A stretch of DNA of 5,540 bases from assembly GCF_001983105.1 (NCBI RefSeq), contig NZ_MOMC01000052.1, positions 25,453 to 30,992 of the forward strand. Reading direction: 5' to 3'. Of this stretch, positions 1 to 5,517 are shown one piece after another; positions within the stretch are counted from its first letter, which is position 1; the number at the start of each line of letters is the position of its first letter. Below the pieces are notes generated by a model. That model was not told where the DNA came from and searched no databases. It saw only the letters and a program-made list of their open reading frames with translations. Origin of the DNA: Pseudofrankia asymbiotica. GTDB lineage: Bacteria; Actinomycetota; Actinomycetes; Frankiales; Frankiaceae. Both the position numbers and the translations under genes were made by a program.

Positions 1-2
1 TC

Positions 3-305
3 GCGCCCGACGGCCGGCTGGTGGTGATCGGTCTGCAGGGCGGGATCAAGGCCGAGCTGAACCTGTCGGCGCTGCTGGCCAAGCGGGGCGCCGTCCACGC
101 GATGTCGTTGCGGCATCGGCCGGCGGAGCAGAAGGCGGCGATCGTGGCCGGGGTACGCGCCGAGGTGTGGCCGGCGTTCGCGGCGGGCTCCATCCGCCCG
201 GTCATCGACCGGGTGCTTCCCCTGCCCGACGCCGCCGAGGCTCACCGCGTCGTCGAGTCCCTCGGCCACGTCGGCAAGGTCCTGTTGACCACGCCGACGG
301 CCTGA
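3..305 (+). CDS. NAD(P)H:quinone oxidoreductase, C-terminal fragment (gene enters from the left edge)
   Basis: The 3' end of a gene cut off by the window edge; the frame is open from base 3 and stops with TGA at 303-305, giving about 100 residues. The visible part matches the C-terminal end of zinc-independent NAD(P)H:quinone oxidoreductases (medium-chain dehydrogenase superfamily, PIG3/QOR type). It has the DGRLVVIGLQGG strand-turn of the nucleotide-binding fold, then a KAELNLSALLAKRG segment, a VWPAFAAGSIRPVID segment, and the closing AEAHRVVES...HVGKVLL motif typical of the family's C-terminus. Such enzymes are cytosolic and reduce quinones or other electrophiles with NAD(P)H; the true substrate cannot be told from this fragment. 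The GTG at 21 is an internal valine, not a start. bpa follows 48 bp downstream on the same strand, so the two may be co-transcribed. The family call is firm; the specificity is not. Confidence 0.87.
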   Translation, partial: APDGRLVVIGLQGGIKAELNLSALLAKRGAVHAMSLRHRPAEQKAAIVAGVRAEVWPAFAAGSIRPVIDRVLPLPDAAEAHRVVESLGHVGKVLLTTPTA

Positions 306-353
306 ACCGACCGACTGGTGGCGTCGCCGGGTCGAGAGGGCAGGATGGTGAGC

Positions 354-917
354 ATGACAAATCAGCCGGAACAGCGGGTGGTGATCGTGGGCCCGGACGG
401 CCAGCTGCATGCGTCGCCGGAGGGCCTCGAGGCCGGGGCAGGCCGCGGACGCCAGGGTGATGGCGACGGGGAGAACATCGACGGCGCGTCCGTCCGCTCC
501 GCGCTCTCCTCGATGGTCTCGCAGCCGGACAAGGTCATGCGGATCGGCACCATGATCAAGCAGCTGCTGGAGGAGGTGCGGGCCGCGCCGCTGGACGAGG
601 CCAGTCGGGTGCGGCTGCGCGAGATCCACCGCAGCTCGATCCGCGAGCTCTCCGAGGGGCTCGCGCCGGAGCTGAAGGAGGAGCTCGACCGGCTCACGCT
701 GCCGTTCGAGGAGAACCACACCCCGAGCGACAGCGAGCTGCGGATCGCGCAGGCCCAGTTGGTCGGCTGGCTCGAGGGCCTGTTCCACGGCCTGCAGACG
801 GCGTTGTTCGCGCAGCAGATGGCGGCACGTGCCCAGCTCGAGGAGATGCGCCGCCGCGCCCTTCCCAGCGGCCAGCAGCCCCGAGAGGAAGGCTTCGGCG
901 GCGGCACCTACCTCTGA
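354..917 (+). CDS. bpa: Bacterial proteasome activator Bpa (PafE)
   Basis: Encodes a 187-residue protein very similar to mycobacterial Bpa/PafE (Rv3780, under 180 residues). Bpa forms a dodecameric ring that docks on the 20S proteasome and opens its gate without ATP, feeding in unfolded proteins. The conserved four-helix core is plain: KVMRIGTMIKQLLEEVRAAP, LREIHRSSIRELSEGLAPEL, PSDSELRIAQAQLVGWLEGL and QTALFAQQMAARAQLEEMRR. The N-terminal ~45 residues are variable and rich in Gly, Asp and Arg, as expected for a disordered tail. The C-terminus ends GGGTYL; the family's proteasome-docking motif is GQYL, so the penultimate Tyr and final Leu are kept but Gln is Thr. Start choice: ATG 354 has AGGA at 342-345 with 8-nt spacing. 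ATG 345 and GTG 348 lie in frame behind GAGAGGG (334-340) and cannot be excluded; GTG 318 has no good ribosome site. The gene converges with tldE, 20 bp away. Confidence 0.95.
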   Translation: MTNQPEQRVVIVGPDGQLHASPEGLEAGAGRGRQGDGDGENIDGASVRSALSSMVSQPDKVMRIGTMIKQLLEEVRAAPLDEASRVRLREIHRSSIRELSEGLAPELKEELDRLTLPFEENHTPSDSELRIAQAQLVGWLEGLFHGLQTALFAQQMAARAQLEEMRRRALPSGQQPREEGFGGGTYL

Positions 918-928
918 GGCCGCCGCCG
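896..928. terminator. GC-rich hairpin across the bpa stop codon, possible bidirectional terminator
   Basis: CGGCGGCGGC at 896-905 pairs perfectly with GCCGCCGCCG at 919-928, leaving a 13-nt loop that contains the bpa TGA. It lies in the gap between convergent bpa and tldE (stop at 938), where a terminator is expected. There is no T-run on either side, which is common for actinobacterial terminators but makes the call tentative. Part of the stem encodes the Gly-rich end of Bpa, so codon composition alone could also produce it. Confidence 0.45.
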
Positions 929-937
929 GCGGAGCCC

Positions 938-2359
938 TTAGCTGGCCGGGCTGACCGAGCTCATGTTGAAGTCGGGAATGCGAAGTGCCGGCATTCGGCT
1001 CAGCTTGAACCAGTCGGCCCATTCACGGCCCAGGGTGCGGGTCGTGGCGCCGATCTCGGCGATGCGGCCGAGCAGGCTGACCGGGGACTCGTTGAACCGG
1101 AAGTTGTTCACGACCCCGACGACCTCGCCGTTCTCGACGAGGTAGACGCCGTCCCGGGTCAGCCCGGTCAGGAGAAGGACCTCCGGATCCACCTCGCGGA
1201 TGTACCAGAGACAGGTGAGCAGCAGGCCGCGCCTGGTCGAGGCGACCATCTCGTCCAGCGTGGCCGTGCCGCCGCCGTCCATCGTCAGGTTGTCGACGAA
1301 GGGTGTGGCGGTCGTGCCGGCCGCGCGGGCGGAGGCGCGGGTGTGCACCAGCGCGGCGAGCTTGCCGTCCTCGAACCAGTCCGTCCGCCCGAGCGTGAGC
1401 CCGTTGTCGAACACACTCGACGTCGCCGACGAGTGGCCGGACGAGACGAACGGCTCGCACGACAGCTCGGGATCGGCGGGGTCGCTGAACAGCCGCAGCC
1501 CGCTCGGGCCGAAGGCCTCCCCAAGACGGGTGCCGCCGCCAGCGCGGCTGAAGACCGTTCGTCCCTCGGCGGCGTCCCGCCCGGCGGCTGACCAGTAGGC
1601 GTCGAGGATCAGGTCCGAGACCGCCGACGGCGGCAGCAGCGTCTCGTACCTGCCCGCCGGAAGCTCGACCGAACGGGCGCACCAGCCGAGGCGGCGGCGC
1701 AGCTCGGCGTCGGTCGCGGCGACGTCGACGTCCGTGAAGTCATGCGTCGACTGGCCATGCCAGACCGAACCGCCAGGCTGCCCGTTCTTGGCGTTCCACT
1801 CGACGGAGCCGGTCGGCTGGCTGTGCCGCAGCCGCAGCCCGGTCGACGTGCCGAGCCAGGTGGTCGTCAAGTCGTGCTCGGCGAAGCCGTAGAGTGCTCG
1901 GTCCTCCATCCGGGCCGCCCGCAGCGCCTCGCCGAGATCGGCGGCGAACGCCGAGAACACCGCCGTCGACGTGTGTCGCGCGGGCTCGTCGAAGGCGCCG
2001 TCGCCCGGCCTGGCGACCGCGGCTCCCGGCTGGCCAGGGGCGAGCAGCTCGGCGTAGTCCTCCGCCTCGTCGGAGTCCTTCGCCGCGGCCTCCGAGGCCC
2101 GGACGAGCTCGGCGAGCTTGTCGACGGCGACGCCCCCGGCAAGGCCGGAGTCGATCGAGCTCACGGAGCGCACCCCGAACGAGCGGCCGACGACGCTGAT
2201 CACGGTGACCGAGCGGTCGCGGGTGGCCCCGTTGGTCGTCAGCGTGTTGTTCGCCCAGCGCAGGTTCACGTTGCTCGACTCGCTGGCGATGACCACACAG
2301 CCATCGGCCCGCGAGGCGGCGAGCGCCCGCTCCACGATCTCGTGGGACGCCTCGGTCAC
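938..2359 (-). CDS. tldE: TldE/PmbA-family subunit of the TldD/TldE metallopeptidase
   Basis: Encodes 473 residues of the TldE/PmbA family (E. coli PmbA is about 450). TldE partners with TldD in a cytosolic heteromeric zinc peptidase; in E. coli the complex matures microcin B17 and degrades the CcdA antitoxin. Seen here: an N-terminal domain (about residues 1-130) with ASESSNVNLRWANN and the SVTVISVVGRSFGVRS strand pair; a middle domain; and the C-terminal family signature at about 380-425, LTCLWYIREVDPEVLLLTGLT followed by DGVYLVENGEVVGVVNNFRFNESP-type residues. No HExxxH motif is present, as expected for TldE, whose catalytic zinc sits in TldD. The start is GTG at 2359-2357, set by GGAGG six nt upstream; the stop is TAA. 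tldD lies upstream on the same strand but 256 bp away, unusually far for a pair often closely linked. Residues ~95-135 form an Ala/Gly/Pro-rich, probably flexible linker. Confidence 0.93.
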   Translation of the reverse strand: MTEASHEIVERALAASRADGCVVIASESSNVNLRWANNTLTTNGATRDRSVTVISVVGRSFGVRSVSSIDSGLAGGVAVDKLAELVRASEAAAKDSDEAEDYAELLAPGQPGAAVARPGDGAFDEPARHTSTAVFSAFAADLGEALRAARMEDRALYGFAEHDLTTTWLGTSTGLRLRHSQPTGSVEWNAKNGQPGGSVWHGQSTHDFTDVDVAATDAELRRRLGWCARSVELPAGRYETLLPPSAVSDLILDAYWSAAGRDAAEGRTVFSRAGGGTRLGEAFGPSGLRLFSDPADPELSCEPFVSSGHSSATSSVFDNGLTLGRTDWFEDGKLAALVHTRASARAAGTTATPFVDNLTMDGGGTATLDEMVASTRRGLLLTCLWYIREVDPEVLLLTGLTRDGVYLVENGEVVGVVNNFRFNESPVSLLGRIAEIGATTRTLGREWADWFKLSRMPALRIPDFNMSSVSPAS

Positions 2360-2615
2360 CAGAATCCTCCCGTATACGTCGCCAGTCTTAGGTTGCGAGG
2401 GGCGGTTTTGAACTCAGATGCTGCCCGTCAATTCCCATGAGGTAGCAGTCTGGCAAGTACCTCTGACCGGGTGTGGTTGGCGAGGGTCCCCCGGGGTTCC
2501 TGCCGGATCGGCGGAGCTTGCGGAGCCGATCTGGGAGGTCCGGATCTGCCTCCCCGACCTCCGAACGACGCCAAACGGACGGATGGGCACTGACCGGCAG
2601 ATCGGTGGGGTAACT
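2360..2615 (-). other. 256-bp tldD-tldE intergenic region with several inverted repeats, no convincing gene
   Basis: This stretch separates the tldD stop from the tldE start. It contains perfect short inverted repeats: GATCGGC 2506-2512 with GCCGATC 2525-2531 (12-nt loop); GGAGGTC 2534-2540 with GACCTCC 2556-2562 (15-nt loop); GAGGTA 2439-2444 with TACCTC 2458-2463. Two longer-range 8-bp complements, 2526-2533 with 2598-2605 and 2543-2550 with 2596-2603, share the same right arm and compete with each other and with the local hairpins. The region could terminate tldD transcription, act as a folded leader for tldE, or be ordinary spacer. An in-frame GTG at 2619 opens a 63-codon reading frame whose rare codons argue against a gene. 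Confidence 0.4.
2366..2370 (-). promoter_or_regulatory. Ribosome-binding site of tldE
   Basis: On the minus strand GGAGG ends six nt before the GTG start of tldE. It is a near-ideal Shine-Dalgarno sequence and fixes this GTG as the start. It also suggests that tldE is translated independently of tldD. A possible weak promoter lies further upstream on the minus strand: TTCAAA and TAAGAC separated by 16 nt, around 2384-2411. It matches the consensus poorly. Confidence 0.75.
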
Positions 2616-4229
2616 TCACCGGCCAGCCTCGTGGCGGGTGTTGAGGACGTTGATGCCGCGGAACAGCGACGTCGGGGCGCCGTGGCTGACGGCGGCGACC
2701 TGGCCAGGTTGGCCCTTGCCGCAGTTGAACGCTCCGCCGAGCTGGTATGTCTGCTCACCGCCGAGGCCGTCCAGGGCGCCCCAGAAGTCGGTCGTCGTAG
2801 CTTGATAAGCGACGTCGCGCAGCTGGCCGACGATGCGCCCCTTACGGATCTCGTAGAAGCGCTGGCCGGTGAACTGGAAGTTGTAGCGCTGCATGTCGAT
2901 CGACCAGCTCTTGTCGCCGACGACGTAGATCCCGCGATCGACCCCGCCGATCAGTTCCGAGGTCGACGGGCCGCCGGGCGTCGGCGCGAGCGAGACGTTG
3001 GCCATCCGCTGGATCGGCACGTGCCCCGGCGAGTCGGCGAACGCGCAGCCATTGGACCGGGTGACGCCGAGGCGGGCGGCGTTCGCCGCCGCCATCCGCC
3101 GGTCGAGCTGGTAGCCGGCGAGCGTGCCGGCACGGACGATGTCCCAACGGCTGGTGGCCACGCCCTCGTCGTCGTAACCGATGGTCGCGAGGCCGTGCGG
3201 CGCGGTGCGGTCGCCGGTGATGTTCATCAGCGGGGAGCCGTAGCGCAGGGCGCCCAGCTTGTCGAGGGTGGCGAACGAGGTGCCGGCGTAGGCGGCCTCG
3301 TAGCCGAGCGCCCGGTCGAGCTCGGTGGCGTGCCCGACGGACTCGTGAATCGTGAGCCACAGGTTCGACGGGTCGATCACCAGGTCATAGCGGCCCGGCT
3401 CGACCGACGACGCCTTCGCCTTCTCCGCCAACAGGCCCGGAATCGTCTCGATCTCGGAGTCCCAGTCCCAGCACCCGGCGGCCGGCCCCGAGACCAGCCA
3501 CTCCCAGCCCCGGCCCACCGGGGGCGCGATGGTGCGCATGGTCTCGAAACCGCCAGCCGGATCGACCTGGGTCGCCTCCAGCTGGCAGATCACCCGTACC
3601 CGCTGCTGCGTCGTCGAGGTGCCAGCCAGGTCCGCGTAGTACTTGTTCTCCTGGACCTCGTTGAAGTGGCCGTCGACGTGGTCGACGCTGGGGGAGCCGA
3701 GCAGCGTCCGGCACAGCCCGCCGATCCGGTCGACCTTCTCCCGCGGGTCGATCGCGAACGGGTTCACCGCGTAGGCGGACACCCAGGCGGCGTCGGCGTG
3801 CACCGGCTCGCCAGCGAGCTCGATCGGCTCGGAGTTCAGCGGCCGGGCGACCTTGGCGATCTCGACGGCCTCGCGGGCGACCCGGACGGCCTCGTCCACG
3901 GTCAGGTCCACGCCAGCGGCGAAGCCCCAGGTCCCCTCATGCACGACCCGGACCGCGAAGCCGACGGTGGAGCCGTCGTGGCTGCTCTCCAGCCCGCCAT
4001 CCCGGAACGACAGCGACCCGTCGCGCAGCCGCTCGACACGGATGTCGGCGTGGCTCGCGCCGAGATCGCGGGCCGTCTGGAGAGCCGCGTCGGTGAGCGC
4101 CGCGCGTGGCAGGGCGAGAAACTCGGGGTCGACGTCATGGGGCGGCGTCGCTGGCCCTCCCGGCGAGGCGGCAATCGACATGCCTTCATCTTGGACCGTG
4201 TACGTCGTGCCACGTGCGCCGGGACGCAT
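2616..4229 (-). CDS. tldD: TldD, catalytic zinc subunit of the TldD/TldE metallopeptidase
   Basis: Encodes 537 residues of the TldD family (E. coli TldD is 481). The catalytic motif HESVGH (residues 295-300, bases 3330-3347) is the HExxxH zinc site of this family, with His295 and His300 as ligands and Glu296 as catalytic base. The third ligand, a C-terminal cysteine, is represented by Cys503 in GGAFNCGKGQPGQ. The N-terminal domain (about 45-130) carries ASHADIRVERLRDGSLSFRDG and the GFAVRVVHEGTWGFAAG strand pair. The substrate-groove region includes ATELDRALGYEAAYAGTSFA and GVTRSNGCAFAD. The protein should be cytosolic; it is expected to cleave small or unfolded peptides together with TldE, encoded downstream. 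Start: ATG at 4229 has AGGG nine nt upstream. ATG at 4181 (residue 17, MSIAASPGG) is a real alternative, because the first 16 residues look unconserved, but GAAGG sits only 1 nt before it. The physiological substrate is unknown here. Confidence 0.95.
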   Translation of the reverse strand: MRPGARGTTYTVQDEGMSIAASPGGPATPPHDVDPEFLALPRAALTDAALQTARDLGASHADIRVERLRDGSLSFRDGGLESSHDGSTVGFAVRVVHEGTWGFAAGVDLTVDEAVRVAREAVEIAKVARPLNSEPIELAGEPVHADAAWVSAYAVNPFAIDPREKVDRIGGLCRTLLGSPSVDHVDGHFNEVQENKYYADLAGTSTTQQRVRVICQLEATQVDPAGGFETMRTIAPPVGRGWEWLVSGPAAGCWDWDSEIETIPGLLAEKAKASSVEPGRYDLVIDPSNLWLTIHESVGHATELDRALGYEAAYAGTSFATLDKLGALRYGSPLMNITGDRTAPHGLATIGYDDEGVATSRWDIVRAGTLAGYQLDRRMAAANAARLGVTRSNGCAFADSPGHVPIQRMANVSLAPTPGGPSTSELIGGVDRGIYVVGDKSWSIDMQRYNFQFTGQRFYEIRKGRIVGQLRDVAYQATTTDFWGALDGLGGEQTYQLGGAFNCGKGQPGQVAAVSHGAPTSLFRGINVLNTRHEAGR

Positions 4230-4279
4230 CGCGCCGTGCCCTGGGTGCTTGCCGACCGGTTCCGGGCAGCGCCATACGA

Positions 4280-4321
4280 CCGCGGGGCGCGTCGCTGGTA
4301 CACCAGCGACGCGCCCCGCGG
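4280..4321. terminator. Perfect 19-bp inverted repeat with 4-nt loop (terminator or operator)
   Basis: Bases 4280-4298 are an exact reverse complement of 4303-4321, with loop TACA at 4299-4302, itself flanked by a possible extra T-A pair. The stem is mostly G-C. It lies 51 bp upstream of the tldD start and is the last of four hairpins met by transcription leaving the upstream membrane gene. There is no T-run on either side, so it would be a U-less terminator of the kind common in actinomycetes. A strong symmetrical operator or mRNA 5' hairpin for tldD is the alternative. Confidence 0.6.
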
Positions 4322-4322
4322 A

Positions 4323-4358
4323 CCCCGGCCCGCCCCCCGATGATTGGACGGGCCGGGG
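4323..4358. terminator. Second hairpin: perfect 10-bp stem, 16-nt loop
   Basis: CCCCGGCCCG at 4323-4332 pairs exactly with CGGGCCGGGG at 4349-4358. It begins one base after the 19-bp hairpin ends. All-GC stem, no adjacent T-run. It is probably part of the same termination zone between the membrane gene and tldD. Confidence 0.45.
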
Positions 4359-4363
4359 CGCCT

Positions 4364-4396
4364 ACTCGCGGCACCTGCGTCAGGTCCGCCGCGAGT
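4364..4396. terminator. Third hairpin: 14 bp with a 2-nt bulge
   Basis: ACTCGCGGC (4364-4372) pairs with GCCGCGAGT (4388-4396). Inside it ACCTG (4373-4377) pairs with CAGGT (4381-4385), leaving loop CGT and an unpaired CC at 4386-4387. It sits five bases beyond the second hairpin. It is a well-formed imperfect stem-loop that would be transcribed from either strand. Confidence 0.45.
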
Positions 4397-4402
4397 CTGA
4401 TC

Positions 4403-4422
4403 GTTCAGTGGCTCTGATCATG
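4403..4422. repeat. Direct repeat, short copy (20 bp)
   Basis: GTTCAG, TGGCTCT and GATCATG run together here. The same three blocks recur in the same order at 4493-4522, separated by 5-bp insertions. The repeat is more AT-rich than its surroundings. It lies just beyond the hairpin array on the membrane-gene side. Function unknown. Confidence 0.5.
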
Positions 4423-4443
4423 CGGTGGCTTCGACGTCTCCCT

Positions 4444-4468
4444 CCGGCCGTCCCCTCGCGCAGGCCGG
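4444..4468. terminator. Fourth, weaker hairpin: 6-bp GC stem
   Basis: CCGGCC at 4444-4449 pairs with GGCCGG at 4463-4468 over a 13-nt loop. It is the first hairpin reached about 50 nt after the stop codon of the membrane gene on the minus strand. A 6-bp stem of this composition can arise by chance at this GC content, so the call depends on its company with the three stronger stems. Confidence 0.25.
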
Positions 4469-4492
4469 GCAGGATTGTCGGTGGTCATCTCA

Positions 4493-4522
4493 GTTCAGGC
4501 ATGTGGCTCTATCATGATCATG
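4493..4522. repeat. Direct repeat, expanded copy (30 bp)
   Basis: GTTCAG, then GCATG, then TGGCTCT, then ATCAT, then GATCATG. All 20 bases of the copy at 4403-4422 are present in order, with two 5-bp insertions. ATCAT is also a tandem echo of the following GATCAT. This copy runs over the stop codon (4518-4520) of the membrane gene. The start-to-start distance to the first copy is 90 bp. Confidence 0.5.
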
Positions 4523-5441
4523 GTCCCTGTGGGCGGCAGCCGTCGCCCTGGTCACCCCGCAGATCGTCACCCGAGCCGCGTTCAACGAGTAGCCAACGAT
4601 GCTCGGCCTCGCCCAGGGCGGCCGACATCAGCCGCCGGTCTTGAGGAGCCGGGGCGAGGAACACATCGGTGGCGTGGGTGAACGCGGCCAGAAAGCTCTG
4701 AGTAGCCGGCGCGTCGAGGTCGATCCGGGTCTCCCTGCCTGGTCGCGGCACGACCGCGAAGACGAACTCGACGGCGAGCCGGTTCATCCGCGTGGAGAAC
4801 AGATCGGTGCCAGCCGTGGGTTTCGATGCCTTGGCGGGCCGGAAACGGGGCCTGAGCTGGTCACGGCCATCGTCGACGTCCCTGTTCAGGTGTATGGCTG
4901 ACCAGGTGGCGCTGCCGCTGACGGGCGGGAGATCCGGATAAGGATCGACGGCCATGCGGTCGACGCCGCGTCCGAGGTCGCCGGTGAGCTCCGCCCCGGA
5001 CCAGAGAAACCCGTCCTTATCGGCGTTCCCGGCCATGGACGGCCGCCCTCGATGCCAGCGGACGACACCAGCGGCGACGATCCCCACCAGGATCGCGGCC
5101 AGCAGAGCCGTGAGCCAGACGGCCAGCGGGTGCCCCGATTCGCGGGGACCCGCACTTGTGGCCGTGACGCCGCCAGGCAAGCCCTGGTTGGAGCGAAGGC
5201 CGGCGGAAGGCGGCCCGACTATGGACCCGGCGCTGTGAGCCGTGGGCGTGTCCTCGTCGGCGCCGGTCAGCCATGCGAGCACATTGGCGGCTCCGGCGAG
5301 AAGCAATGTCGGAATAGCGAAGAATAGTACTGTTCGTCCCTTGCCGAGGCAGGCAGCCAGGACTGTCAGGCCGATGCCGGAAGCGATCAGGTCTCGCGCC
5401 GACACCCCGGATCCAAGGCCTGACAGGGCGATCTCACACAT
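4518..5441 (-). CDS. Uncharacterised membrane protein, three predicted helices and a cytoplasmic C-terminal domain
   Basis: I do not recognise a family. The 307-residue protein has hydrophobic segments at about 18-33 (LIASGIGLTVLAACLG), 38-59 (VLFFAIPTLLLAGAANVLAWL) and 106-127 (LAVWLTALLAAILVGIVAAGVV). Basic residues after the first (GKGR) and third (RWHRGR) helices suggest the N-terminus outside, a 60-105 loop outside rich in Gly, Ser, Thr and Pro, and a ~180-residue C-terminal domain inside the cell. The C-terminal domain has an ordered-looking core at about 213-290 (RLAVEFVFAVVPRPGR, ATQSFLAAFTHATDVFLAPA, EHRWLLVERGSG) and a short polar tail. No catalytic motif is evident. Start: ATG at 5441 with GGAGG seven nt upstream; the in-frame TTG at 5456 overlaps the region of that site and is unlikely. 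The gene lies upstream of tldD in the same direction, but four hairpins intervene, so joint transcription is doubtful. Confidence 0.72.
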   Translation of the reverse strand: MCEIALSGLGSGVSARDLIASGIGLTVLAACLGKGRTVLFFAIPTLLLAGAANVLAWLTGADEDTPTAHSAGSIVGPPSAGLRSNQGLPGGVTATSAGPRESGHPLAVWLTALLAAILVGIVAAGVVRWHRGRPSMAGNADKDGFLWSGAELTGDLGRGVDRMAVDPYPDLPPVSGSATWSAIHLNRDVDDGRDQLRPRFRPAKASKPTAGTDLFSTRMNRLAVEFVFAVVPRPGRETRIDLDAPATQSFLAAFTHATDVFLAPAPQDRRLMSAALGEAEHRWLLVERGSGDDLRGDQGDGCRPQGP

Positions 5442-5448
5442 GTACCGT

Positions 5449-5453
5449 CCTCC
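5449..5453 (-). promoter_or_regulatory. Ribosome-binding site of the membrane-protein gene
   Basis: On the minus strand GGAGG (within GGGAGGA) stands seven nt before ATG 5441. This strong site chooses that ATG over the TTG at 5456 and supports the reading frame as a translated gene. Confidence 0.75.
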
Positions 5454-5478
5454 CAACCGTGATGATTCTGCGGATTTC

Positions 5479-5517
5479 GCAACCCGCGAGGGTTCGTGGC
5501 CACGTGTCGGGGGTTGC
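5479..5517. promoter_or_regulatory. Inverted repeats upstream of the membrane gene, possible operator
   Basis: GCAACCC at 5479-5485 is the exact reverse complement of GGGTTGC at 5511-5517, 25 bp apart. A nested pair, AACCC 5481-5485 with GGGTT 5490-5494 over loop GCGA, shares the left arm, and a CACGTG palindrome lies at 5501-5506. The cluster sits about 40-75 bp before the start codon, where a regulator could bind. No clear -10/-35 pair could be recognised nearby. Whether it serves this gene or one beyond the right edge cannot be seen. Confidence 0.3.

Noticed and set aside
318..353. GTG at 318 as the start of bpa
   Set aside because: It lies 12 bp after the previous stop with no ribosome site before it. 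The downstream starts at 345, 348 and 354 have better signals and give a length closer to known Bpa proteins.
362..907. A 181-codon minus-strand frame opposite bpa
   Set aside because: Shadow of bpa; the translation is Ser/Arg-rich low-complexity sequence with no family features, and bpa itself is unmistakable.
2405..2413. GTTCAAAAC on the minus strand, resembling a tRNA T-loop
   Set aside because: The flanking bases cannot form a T-stem, and no acceptor or anticodon arm is found nearby, so it is not a tRNA.
2460..2597. CTGACCGG repeated at 2463-2470 and 2590-2597, considered as ends of a small mobile element
   Set aside because: The copies are direct, only 8 bp long, with no terminal inverted repeats or matching flanking duplication, so chance is the simpler explanation.
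2428..2619. A 63-codon minus-strand frame whose GTG overlaps the tldD stop codon as GTGA
   Set aside because: The 4-bp overlap suggests translational coupling, but the frame uses TTA, CTA and several AGA codons unlike its neighbours, lacks a ribosome site and resembles no protein I know.
2418..4343. A 641-codon open reading frame on the plus strand opposite tldD
   Set aside because: It is the antisense of tldD, whose protein is clearly conserved with its catalytic motif. Long antisense frames are routine at this GC content, and the translation is a low-complexity Arg/Gly/Val-rich chain with no family features.
5442..5456. TTG at 5456 as the start of the membrane gene
   Set aside because: The TTG overlaps the GGGAGGA that serves as ribosome site for ATG 5441. 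ATG at 5441 has ideal spacing and needs no rare start codon.
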